From Amblyomma americanum (Eukaryota > Arthropoda > Arachnida > Ixodida > Ixodidae): 64,000 nt of DNA. The first letter of the stretch is position 1, and every line of letters starts with the position of its first letter. Where the stretch lies: positions 137,008,929 through 137,072,928 of the forward strand of contig NC_135504.1 of the NCBI RefSeq assembly GCF_052857255.1, given 5' to 3'. Positions 14,080 to 25,984 of this stretch are shown here, piece by piece. A model generated the notes under the pieces. The model was not told the origin of the DNA and did not search any database. It saw only the letters and a program-made list of their open reading frames with translations. Position numbers and translations under genes: made by a program.

Positions 14080-16178
14080 AGCAAGCCCAGTGAACCGTTA
14101 TAGACGAGCTGCAGCTATGACCTCAGCAAATCATGCCTACACGAGCATACAACCAGCATCTCATTCGCCGGATAAATCAGTGGCCTTGGTTGCGCCTACC
14201 ATAGCCACATGTTGCAATTCTTCGTTTTTGTAGCACAGGTTCTGTAACCGACTGGGCTCATCACCAGCACGGAAGCACATGCTCCATTGAAAGGCGGTTT
14301 ATCAGCGATGGCGGCAAAGCAGCTGGTTTTTACAGAGAATATATGCCCCTGCACTAAGATGAAGCAAGCCCGGTGAACCATTATATACGAGCTACAGCTA
14401 TGACATCTGCGAAATCATGCCTACACGAGCATACAAGCAGCATCTCATTCGCCGGATAATTCAGTGGACTTGGTGGCCCCGGCCATAGACACATGTTGCA
14501 ATTCTTCGTTTTTGTAGCACAGGTTCTGTGGCCGACTGGGCTCATCACCAGCACGGAAGCACATGCTCCATAGGAAGGCGGTTTATCAGCGATGGTGGCA
14601 AAGCAGCTGCTTTTTCCAGGGAATAAATGGCCCTGCACTAAGATGAAGCAAGACCAGTGAACCTTTATAGATGAGCTACAGCTATGACATCAGCGAAATC
14701 ATGCCTACACGAGCATACAACCAGCATCTCATTCGCCGGAGAATTCAGTAGACTTGGTGGCAGCGACCCTAGACACATGTTGCAATTCTTCGTTTTTATA
14801 GCAAAGGTTCTGTGGCCGACTTGGCTCATCACCAGCACGGACGCACATTCTCCATAGGAAGGCGGTTTATCAGCGATGGCGGCAAAGCAGCTGCTTTTTC
14901 CAGGGAATACATGCCCCTACACTAAGATGAAGCAAGCCCAGTGAACCGTTATCGACGAGCTACAGCTATGACCTCAGCAAAATCATGCCTACACGAACAT
15001 ACAACCAGCATCTCACTCGCCGGATGATTCTGTGGACTTGGTGGCACCGACCATAGACACATGTTGCAATTCAACGTTTTTGTAGGACAGGTTATGTGGC
15101 CGACTGGGCTCATAACCAGCACGGAAGCACATTCTCCATAGTAAGGTGGTTTATCAGCGATGGCGGCAAAGCAGCTGCTTTTTCCAGGAAATACATGCCC
15201 CGTCACTAAGATGAAGCATGCCCAGTGAACCGTTATAGACGAGCTGCAGCTATGACCTCACCGAAATCATGCCTACACGAATATACAACCAGCATCTCAT
15301 TCGCCGGATAATTCAGCGGACTTGGTGGCACCGACCATAGACACATGTTGCAATTCATCGTTTTTGTAGCACAGGTTATGTGGCCGACTGGGCTTATAAC
15401 CAGCACGGAAGCACATGCTCCATAGGAAGGCGGTGTATCAGGGATGGAGGCAAAGCAGCTGATTTTCTAATGAATTCATGCCCCTACACTAAGATGAAGC
15501 AAGCCCAGTGAACCGTTATAGACGAGCTGCAGCTATGACCTCAGCAAATCATGCCTACACGAGCATACAACCAGCATCTCATTCGCCGGATAAATCAGTG
15601 GCCTTGGTTGCGCCTACCATAGCCACATGTTGCAATTCTTCGTTTTTGTAGCACAGGTTCTGTGGCCGACTGGGCTCATCACCAGCACGGAAGCACATGC
15701 TCCATAGGAAGGCGGTTTATCAGTGATGGCGGCAAAGCAGCTGCTTTTTCCAGGGAATACTACCCCTGCAATAAGATGAAGCAAGCCCAGTGAACCGTTA
15801 TAGACGAGCTACAGCTATGACCTCAGCGAAATCATGCCTACACAAACATAAAACCAGCATCTCATTCGCCGGATAATTCAGTGGACTTGGTGGCATCGAC
15901 CATAGACACATGTTGCAATTCTTCGTTTTGGTAGCACAGGTTCTGTGGCCGACTGGGCTCATCACCAGCACGGAAGCACATGCTCCATTGAAAGGCGGTT
16001 TATCAGCGATGGCGGCAAAGCAGCTGGTTTTTACAGAGAATATATGCCCCTGCACTAAGATGAAGCAAGCCCGGTGAAACATTATATACGAGCTACAGCT
16101 ATGACATCTGCGAAATCATGCCTACACGAGCATACAAGCAGCATCTCATTCGCCGGATAATTCAGTGGACTTGGTGGC
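14080..16178. repeat. 2.1-kb satellite block, copy 1 of 3
   Basis: Matches 19185-21283 at a constant offset of 5105 bp (14381 and 19486; 14949 and 20054; 15798 and 20903). It contains the gcgcctaccatagccac monomer, the gagaatatatgcccctgc monomer and the gtggccccggccatag monomer in the same order as the other copies. It lacks the ccacaggaaatcgat change near 14850 that copies 2 and 3 share, so it is the outlying copy. Confidence 0.83.
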
Positions 16179-19100
16179 CCCAGCCATAGACACATGTTGC
16201 AATTCTTCGTTTTTGTAACACAGGTTCTGTGGCCGACTGGGCTCATCACCAGCACGGAAGCACATGCTCCATAGGAAGGCGGTTTATCAGCGATGGCGGC
16301 AAAGCAGCTGCTTTTTCCAGGGAATACATGCCCCTGCACTAAGATGAAGCAAGCCCAGTGATCTGTTATAGTCGAGCTACAGCTATGACCTCAGCGAAAT
16401 CATGCCTAAACGAGCATACAACTAGCATCTCATTCGCCGGATAATTCAGTGGACTTGGTGGCACCGACCATAGACACATGTTGCAATTCTTCGTTTTTGT
16501 AGCACAGGTTCTGTGGCCGACTGGGCTCATCACCAGCACGGAAGCACATGCTCCATAGGAAGGCGTTTTATCAGCGATGGCGGCAAGGCAGCTGCTATTT
16601 CCAGGGAATACATGCCCCTGCACTAATATGAAGCAAGCCCAGTGATCTGTTATAGTCGAGCTACAGGTACGACCTCAGCGGAATCATGCCTACACGAATA
16701 TACAACCAGCATCTCATTCCCCGGTTAATTCAGTGGACTTGGTGGCACCGACCATAGACACATGTTGCAGTTCATCGTTTTTGTAGCACAGGTTCTGTGG
16801 CCGACTGGGCTCATCACCAGCACGGAAGCACATGCTGCATAGTAAGGTGGTTTATCAGCGATGGTTGCAAAGCAGCTGCTTTTTCCAGGGAATAAATGGC
16901 CCTGCACTAAGATGAAGTAAGACCAGTGAACCTTTATAGATGAGCTACAGCTATGACATCAGCGAAATCATGCCTTACACGAGCATACAACCAGCATCTC
17001 ATTCGCCGGATAATTCAATAGACTTGGTGGCACCGACCCTAGACACATGTTGCAATTCTTCGTTTTTGTAGCAAAGGTTCTGTGGCCGACTTGGCTCATC
17101 ACCAGCACGGACGCACATTCTCCATAGGAAGGCGGTTTATCAGCGATGGCGGCAAAGCAGCTGCTTTTTCCACGGAATACATGCACCTACACTAAGATGA
17201 AGCAAGCCCAGTGAACCGTTATAGACGAGCTACAGCTATGACCTCAGCAAAATCATGCCTACACGAACATACAACCAGCATCTCACTCGCCGGATAATTC
17301 TGTGGACTTGGTGGAACCGATCATAGACGCATGTTGCAATTCAACGTTTTTGTAGGACAGGTTATGTGGCCGACTGGGCTCATAACCAGCACGGAAGCAC
17401 ATTCTCCATAGTAAGGTGGTTTATCAGCGATGGCGGCAAAGCAGCTGCTTTTTCCAGGAAATACATGCCCCTTCACTAAGATGAAGCATTCCCAGTGAAC
17501 CGTTATAGACGAGCTACTGCTATGACCTCACCGAAATTATGCCTACACGAATATACAACCAGCATCTCATTCGCCGGATAATTCAGCGGACTTGGTGGCA
17601 CCGACCATAGACACATGTTGCAATTCATCGTTTTTGTAGCACAGGTTATGTGGCCGACTGGGCTCATAACCAGCACGGAAGCACATGCTCCATAGGAAGG
17701 CGGTGTATCAGGGATGGCGGCAAAGGAGCTGTTTTTCTAATGAATTCATGCCCCTACACTAAGATGAAGCAAGCTCAGTGAACCGTTATAGACGAGCTGC
17801 AGCTATGACCTCAGCAAATCATGCCTACACGAGCATACAACCAGCATCTCATTCGCCGGATAAATCAGTGGCCTTGGTTGCGCCTACCATAGCCACATGT
17901 TGCAATTCTTCGTTTTTGTAGCACAGGTTCTGTAACCGACTGGGCTCATCACCAGCACGGAAGCACATGCTCCATTGAAAGGCGGTTTATCAGCGATGGC
18001 GGCAAAGCAGCTGGTTTTTACAGAGAATATATGCCCCTGCACTAAGATGAAGCAAGCCCGGTGAATTATTATATACGAGCTACAGCTATGACATCTGCGA
18101 AATCATGCCTACACGAGCATACAAGCAGCATCTCATTCGCCGGATAATTCAGTGGACTTGGTGGCCCCGGCCATAGACACATGTTGCAATTCTTCGTTTT
18201 TGTAGCACAGGTTCTGTGGCCGACTGGGCTCATCACCAGCACGGAAGCACATGCTCCATAGGAAGGCGGTTTATCAGCGATGGTGGCAAAGCAGCTGCTT
18301 TTTCCAGGGAATAAATGGCCCTGCACTAAGATGAAGCAAGCCCAGTGAACCGTTATAGACGAGCTGCAGCTATGACCTCAGCAAATCATGCCTACACGAG
18401 CATACAACCAGCATCTCATTCGCCGGATAAATCAGTGGCCTTGGTTGCGCCTACCATAGCCACATGTTGCAATTCTTCGTTTTTGTAGCACAGGTTCTGT
18501 GGCCGACTGGGCTCATCACCAGCACGGAAGCACATGCTCCATAGGAAGGCGGTTTATCAGTGATGGCGGCAAAGCAGCTGCTTTTTCCAGGGAATACTAC
18601 CCCTGCAATAAGATGAAGAAAGCCCAGTGAACCGTTATAGACGAGCTACAGCTATGACCTCAGCGAAATCATGCCTACACAAACATAAAACCAGCATCTC
18701 ATTCGCCGGATAATTCAGTGGACTTGGTGGCATCGACCATAGACACATGTTGCAATTCTTCGTTTTGGTAGCCCAGGTTCTGTGGCCGACTGGGCTCATC
18801 ACCAGCACGGAAGCACATGTTCCATTGAAAGGCGGTTTATCAGCGATGGCGGCAAAGCAGCTGGTTTTTACAGAGAATATATGCCCCTGCACTAAGATGA
18901 AGCAAGCCCGGTGAAACATTATATACGAGCTACAGCTATGACATCTGCGAAATCATGCCTACACGAGCATACAAGCAGCATCTCATTCGCCGGATAACTC
19001 AGTGGACTTGGTGGCCCCAGCCATAGACACATGTTGCAATTCTTCGTTTTTGTAACACAGGTTCTGTGGCCGACTGGGCTCATCACCAGCACGGAAGCAC

Positions 19101-19184
19101 ATGCTCCATAGGAAGGCGGTTTATCAGCGATGGCGGCAAAGCAGCTGCTTTTTCCAGGGAATACATGCCCCTGCACTAAGATGA
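16179..19184. repeat. Satellite segment between block copies, with an internal duplication
   Basis: Bases about 18327-19182 repeat 15490-16345 at offset 2837. The monomer at 18069-18326 matches 14381-14638 at offset 3688. The 2.1-kb block has therefore also been copied in pieces. Several monomers here have small deletions or insertions that break the minus-strand frame (around 16980, 17300 and 17730). Confidence 0.75.
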
Positions 19185-21283
19185 AGCAAGCCCAGTGAAC
19201 CGTTATAGACGAGCTGCAGCTATGACCTCAGCAAATCATGCCTACACGAGCATACAACCAGCATCTCATTCGCCGGATAAATCAGTGGCCTTGGTTGCGC
19301 CTACCATAGCCACATGTTGCAATTCTTCGTTTTTGTAGCACAGGTTCTGTAACCGACTGGGCTCATCACCAGCACGGAAGCACATGCTCCATTGAAAGGC
19401 GGTTTATCAGCGATGGCGGCAAAGCAGCTGGTTTTTACAGAGAATATATGCCCCTGCACTAAGATGAAGCAAGCCCGGTGAACCATTATATACGAGCTAC
19501 AGCTATGACATCTGCGAAATCATGCCTACACGAGCATACAAGCAGCATCTCATTCGCCGGATAATTCAGTGGACTTGGTGGCCCCGGCCATAGACACATG
19601 TTGCAATTCTTCGTTTTTGTAGCACAGGTTCTGTGGCCGACTGGGCTCATCACCAGCACGGAAGCACATGCTCCATAGGAAGGCGGTTTATCAGCGATGG
19701 TGGCAAAGCAGCTGCTTTTTCCAGGGAATAAATGGCCCTGCACTAAGATGAAGCAAGACCAGTGAACCTTTATAGATGAGCTACAGCTATGACATCAGCG
19801 AAATCATGCCTACACGAGCATACAACCAGCATCTCATTCGCCGGATAATTCAGTAGACTTGGTGGCAGCGACCCTAGACACATGTTGCAATTCTTCGTTT
19901 TTATAGCAAAGGTTCTGTGGCCGACTTGGCTCATCACCAGCACGGACGCACATTCTCCACAGGAAATCGATTTATCAGCGATGGCGGCGAAGCAGCTGCT
20001 TTTTCCAGGGAATACATGCCCCTACACTAAGATGAAGCAAGCCCAGTGAACCGTTATAGACGAGCTACAGCTATGACCTCAGCAAAATCATGCCTACACG
20101 AACATACAACCAGCATCTCACTCGCCGGATAATTCTGTGGACTTGGTGGCACCGACCATAGACACATGTTGCAATTCAACGTTTTTGTAGGACAGGTTAT
20201 GTGGCCGACTGGGCTCATAACCAGCACGGAAGCACATTCTCCATAGCAAGGTGGTTTATCAGCGATGGCGGCAAAGCAGCTGCTTTTTCCAGGAAATACA
20301 TGCCCCGTCACTAAGATGAAGCATGCCCAGTGAACCGTTATAGACGAGCTACAGCTATGACCTCACCGAAATCATGCCTACACGAATATACAACCAGCAT
20401 CTCATTCGCCGGATAATTCAGCGGACTTGGTGGCACCGACCATAGACACATGTTGCAATTCATCGTTTTTGTAGCACAGGTTATGTGGCCGACTGGGCTC
20501 ATAACCAGCCCGGAAGCACATGCTCCATAGGAAGGCGGTGTATCAGGGATGGCGGCAAAGCAGCTGATTTTCTAATGAATTCATGCCCCTACACTAAGAT
20601 GAAGCAAGCCCAGTGAACCGTTATAGACGAGCTGCAGCTATGACCTCAGCAAATCATGCCTACACGAGCATACAAGCAGCATCTCATTCGCCGGATAAAT
20701 CAGTGGCCTTGGTTGCGCCTACCATAGCCACATGTTGCAATTCTTCGTTTTTGTAGCACAGGTTCTGTGGCCGACTGGGCTCATCACCAGCACGGAAGCA
20801 CATGCTCCATAGGAAGGCGGTTTATCAGTGATGGCGGCAAAGCAGCTGCTTTTTCCAGGGAATACTACCCCTGCAATAAGATGAAGCAAGCCCAGTGAAC
20901 CGTTATAGACGAGCTACAGCTATGACCTCAGCGAAATCATGCCTACACAAACATAAAACCAGCATCTCATTCGCCGGATAATTCAGTGGACTTGGTGGCA
21001 TCGACCATAGACACATGTTGCAATTCTTCGTTTTGGTAGCACAGGTTCTGTGGCCGACTGGGCTCATCACCAGCACGGAAGCACATGCTCCATTAAAAGG
21101 CGGTTTATCAGCGATGGCGGCAAAGCAGCTGGTTTTTACAGAGAATATATGCCCCTGCACTAAGATGAAGCAAGCCCGGTGAAACATTATATACGAGCTA
21201 CAGCTATGACATCTGCGAAATCATGCCTACAGGAGCATACAAGCAGCATCTCATTCGCCGGATAATTCAGTGGACTTGGTGGC
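19185..21283. repeat. 2.1-kb satellite block, copy 2 of 3
   Basis: Matches copy 1 at offset 5105 and copy 3 at offset 4539 (19486 and 24025; 20054 and 24593; 20903 and 25442). It shares ccacaggaaatcgat near 19950 with copy 3 and not with copy 1, so copies 2 and 3 split most recently. Confidence 0.85.
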
Positions 21284-21470
21284 ACCGACCATAGACACAT
21301 GTTGCAATTCTTCGTTTTTGTAGCACAGGTTCTGTGGCCGACTGGGCTCATCACCAGCACGGAAGCACATGCTCCATAGGAAGGCGTTTTATCAGCGATG
21401 GCGGCAAGGCAGCTGCTATTTCCAGGGAATACATGCCCCTGCACTAAGATGAAACAAGCCCAGTGAACCG
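21187..21470. repeat. Representative satellite monomer (284 bp)
   Basis: A typical unit, given so that the period can be checked. It starts at the ttatatacgagctacagc landmark and ends just before the next ttatagacgagctacagc at 21471. The minus strand holds an open frame of 85 codons (258 bp), followed by a 26-bp linker that includes gatgaaacaagcccagtg. The minus-strand frame begins with GTG, not ATG, at 21442-21444. The next in-frame ATG lies about 30 codons in, within the residues VLVMSPVGHRT. Because 284 is not a multiple of three, the frame does not run on into the neighbouring monomer. Confidence 0.9.
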
Positions 21471-23723
21471 TTATAGACGAGCTACAGCTATGACTTTAGC
21501 GAAATAATGCCTACACGAACATACAACCAGCATCTCATGCGCCGGATAATTCAGTGGACTTGGTGCCGCCGACCATAGACACATGTTGCAATTCTTCGTT
21601 TTTGTAGCACAGGTTCTGTGGCCGACTGGGCTCAGCACCAGCACGGAAGCACATGCTGTATAGTAAGGCGGTTTATCAGTGATGGCGGCAAAGCAGCTGC
21701 TCTTTCCAGGGAATACATGCAACTGCACTAAGATGAAACAAGCCCAGTGAAGCGCTATAGACGAGCTACAGGTACGACCTCAGCGGAATCATGACTACAC
21801 GAATATACAACCAGCATCTCATTCCCCGGATAAATCAGTGGACTTGGTGGCACCGACCATAGACACATGTTGCAATTCATCGTTTTTGTAGCACAGGTTC
21901 TGTGGCCGACTGGGCTCATCACCAGCACGGTAGCACATGCTGCATAGTAAGGTGGTTTATCAGCGATGGTGGCAAGGCAGCTGCTTTTTCCAGGGAATAC
22001 ATGGCCCTGCACTAAGATGAAGCAAGCTCAGTGAACCGTTATAGATGAGCTACAGCTATGACATCAGCGAAATCATGCCTACACGAGCATACAACCAGCA
22101 TCTCATTCGCCGGATAATTCAGTAGACTTGGTGGCACCGACCATAGACACATGCTGCAATTCTTCGTTTTTGTAGCACAGGTTCTGGGGCCGACTGGGCT
22201 CATCACCAGCACGGACGCACATTCTCCATAGGAAGGCGGTTTATCAGCGATGGCGGCTAAGCAGCTGCTTTTTCCAGAGATTACATGCCCCTACACTAAG
22301 ATGAAGCAACCCAGTGAACCGTTATAGACGAGCTACACCTATGACCTCAGCGAAATCATGCCTACACGAACATACAACCAGCATCTCACTCGCCGGACAA
22401 TTCAGTGGACTTGGTGGCACCGACCATAGACACATGTTGCAATTCTTCGTTTTTGTAGCACATGTTCTGTGGCCGACTGGGCTCATCACCAGCAAAGAAG
22501 CACATGCACCATAGTAAGGCGGTTTATCAGCAATGGCGGCAAAGCAGCTGCTTTTTTCCAGGAAACACATGCCCCTTCACTAAGATGACGCAAGCCCAGT
22601 GAACCTTATAGACTAGCTACAACTATGACCTCAGCGAAATAATGCCTACACGAACATACAACCAGCATCTCATTCACCGGATAATTATGTGGACATGGTG
22701 GCACCAGCCATATACACATGTTGCAATTCTTCGTTTTGGTAGCACAGGTTCTGTGGCCGACTGGGCTCATCACCAGCACGGAAGCACATGCTCCATTGAA
22801 AGGCGGTTTATCAGCGATGGCGGCAAAGCAGCTGGTTTTTACAGAGAATATATGCCCCTGCACTAAGATGAAGCAAGCCCGGTGAACCATTATATACGAG
22901 CTACAGCTATGACATTTGCGAAATCATGCCTACACGAGCATACAAGCAGCATCTCATTCGCCGGATAATTGAGTGGACTTGGTGGCACCGACCTTAGACA
23001 CATGTTGCAATTCTTCGTTTTTGTAGCACAAGTTCTGTGGCCGACTGGGCTCATCACCAGCACGGAAGCACATGCTCCATAGGAAGGCGGTTTATCAGCG
23101 ATGGCGGCAAAGCAGCTGCCTTTTCCAGGGAATACATGCCCCTGCACTAAGATGAAGCAAGCCCAGTGAATCGTTATAGTCGAGCTACAGCCATGACCTC
23201 AGCGAAATCATGCCTAAACGAGCATACAACCAGCATCTCATTCGCCGGATAATTGAGTGGACTTGGTGGCACCGACCTTAGACACATGTTGCAATTCTTC
23301 GTTTTTGTAGCACAAGTTCTGTGGCCGACTGGGCTCATCACCAGCACGGAAGCACATGCTCCATAGGAAGGTGTTTTATCAGCGATGGCGGCAAGGCAGC
23401 TGCTATTTCCAGGGAATACATGCAACTCCACTAAGATGAAACAAGCCCAGTGAAGCGCTATAGACGAGCTACAGGAACGACCTCAGCGGAATCATGACTA
23501 CACGAATATACAACCAGCATCTCATTCGCCGGATAATTCAGTGGACTTGGTGCCACCGACCATAGACACATGTTGCAATTCTTCGTTTTTGTAGCACAGG
23601 TTCTGTGGCCGACAGTGCTCAGCACCAGCACGGAAGCACATGCTGTATAGTAAGGCGGTTTGTCAGCGATGGCGGCAAAGCAGCTGTTTTTTCCAGGAAA
23701 TACATGACCCTTCACAAAGATGA
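21284..23723. repeat. Mosaic satellite segment
   Basis: Contains monomers from different higher-order units side by side. The one at 22314-22570 is of the 791/3055 type. Bases 22590-22960 match 37626-37996 at an offset of 15036 bp. Those at 22890 and 23174 belong to the gcctaaacgagcatac subtype common further right. No other sequence is present. Confidence 0.72.
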
Positions 23724-25530
23724 AGCAAGCCCAGTGAACCGTTATAGACGAGCTGCAGCTATGACCTCAGCAAATCATGCCTACACGAGCATACAACCAG
23801 CATCTCATTCGCCGGATAAATCAGTGGCCTTGGTTGCGCCTACCATAGCCACATGTTGCAATTCTTCGTTTTTGTAGCACAGGTTCTGTAACCGACTGGG
23901 CTCATCACCAGCACGGAAGCACATGCTCCATTGAAAGGCGGTTTATCAGCGATGGCGGCAAAGCAGCTGGTTTTTACAGAGAATATATGCCCCTGCACTA
24001 AGATGAAGCAAGCCCGGTGAACCATTATATACGAGCTACAGCTATGACATCTGCGAAATCATGCCTACACGAGCATACAAGCAGCATCTCATTCGCCGGA
24101 TAATTCAGTGGACTTGGTGGCCCCGGCCATAGACACATGTTGCAATTCTTCGTTTTTGTAGCACAGGTTCTGTGGCCGACTGGGCTCATCACCAGCACGG
24201 AAGCACATGCTCCATAGGAAGGCGGTTTATCAGCGATGGTGGCAAAGCAGCTGCTTTTTCCAGGGAATAAATGGCCCTGCACTAAGATGAAGCAAGACCA
24301 GTGAACCTTTATAGATGAGCTACAGCTATGACATCAGCGAAATCATGCCTACACGAGCATACAACCAGCATCTCATTCGCCGGATAATTCAGTAGACTTG
24401 GTGGCAGCGACCCTAGACACATGTTGCAATTCTTCGTTTTTATAGCAAAGGTTCTGTGGCCGACTTGGCTCATCACCAGCACGGACGCACATTCTCCACA
24501 GGAAATCGATTTATCAGCGATGGCGGCGAAGCAGCTGCTTTTTCCAGGGAATACATGCCCCTACACTAAGATGAAGCAAGCCCAGTGAACCGTTATAGAC
24601 GAGCTACAGCTATGACCGCAGCAAAATCATGCCTACACGAACATACAACCAGCATCTCACTCGCCGGATAATTCTGTGGACTTGGTGGCACCGACCATAG
24701 ACACATGTTGCAATTCAACGTTTTTGTAGGACAGGTTATGTGGCCGACTGGGCTCATAACCAGCACGGAAGCACATTCTCCATAGCAAGGTGGTTTATCA
24801 GCGATGGCGGCAAAGCAGCTGCTTTTTCCAGGAAATACATGCCCCGTCACTAAGATGAAGCATGCCCAGTGAACCGTTATAGACGAGCTACAGCTATGAC
24901 CTCACCGAAATCATGCCTACACGAATATACAACCAGCATCTCATTCGCCGGATAATTCAGCGGACTTGGTGGCACCGACCATAGACACATGTTGCAATTC
25001 ATCGTTTTTGTAGCACAGGTTATGTGGCCGACTGGGCTCATAACCAGCCCGGAAGCACATGCTCCATAGGAAGGCGGTGTATCAGGGATGGCGGCAAAGC
25101 AGCTGATTTTCTAATGAATTCATGCCCCTACACTAAGATGAAGCAAGCCCAGTGAACCGTTATAGACGAGCTGCAGCTATGACCTCAGCAAATCATGCCT
25201 ACACGAGCATACAAGCAGCATCTCATTCGCCGGATAAATCAGTGGCCTTGGTTGCGCCTACCATAGCCACATGTTGCAATTCTTCGTTTTTGTAGCACAG
25301 GTTCTGTGGCCGACTGGGCTCATCACCAGCACGGAAGCACATGCTCCATAGGAAGGCGGTTTATCAGTGATGGCGGCAAAGCAGCTGCTTTTTCCAGGGA
25401 ATACTACCCCTGCAATAAGATGAAGCAAGCCCAGTGAACCGTTATAGACGAGCTACAGCTATGACCTCAGCGAAATCATGCCTACACAAACATAAAACCA
25501 GCATCTCATTCGCCGGATAATTCAGTGGAC
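23724..25530. repeat. 2.1-kb satellite block, copy 3 of 3 (1.8 kb, right end replaced)
   Basis: Near-identical to 19185-20991. The match stops at about 25530, where gtggcatcgaccatag gives way to gtggcaccgaccttag. This point lies at the start of block A (about 25505). Confidence 0.84.
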
Positions 25531-25984
25531 TTGGTGGCACCGACCTTAGACACATGTTGCAATTCATCGTTTTTGTAGCACAGGTTCTGTGGCCGACTGG
25601 GCTCATCACCAGCACGGAAGCACATGCTCCATAGTAAGGCGTTTTATCAGCGATGGCGGCAAGGCAGCTGCTATTTCCAGAGAATACATGCCCCTGCACT
25701 AAGATGAAGCAAGCCCAGTGAACCGTTATTATTCGAGCTACAGCTATGTCTTTAGCGAAATCATGCCTACACGAACATACAACCAGCATATCATGCGCCG
25801 GATAATTCAGTGGACTTGGTGCCGCCGACCATAGACACATGTTGCAATTCTTCGTTTTTGTAGCACAGGTTCTGTGGCCGACTGGGCTCAGCACCAGCAC
25901 GGAAGCACATGCTGTATAGTAAGGCGGTTTATCAGCGCTGGCGGCAAAGCAGCTGCTCTTTCCAGGGAATACATGCAACTGCAC
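25442..25984 (-). other. Fused minus-strand open frame across two monomers (180 codons)
   Basis: One extra base near 25730 (ccgttattattcgagc where others have ccgttatagtcgagc) makes the monomer 285 bp, removes the usual stop, and joins two 85-codon frames through linker residues IITVHWACFILV. The residues are rich in Cys, with motifs such as KSSCFAA, CASVLV, KNCNMCLW and VVCSCRHDF. There is no signal peptide and no domain I recognise. The first codon is GTG. I regard it as a repeat by-product. The same event is present in the block A duplicate. Confidence 0.3.

Noticed and set aside
21260..21280. CENP-B box in the conserved attcgccggataattca
   Set aside because: It fits the first half of the NTTCGNNNNANNCGGGN pattern, but the CGGG half is absent (attc instead), so the partial match is probably chance.
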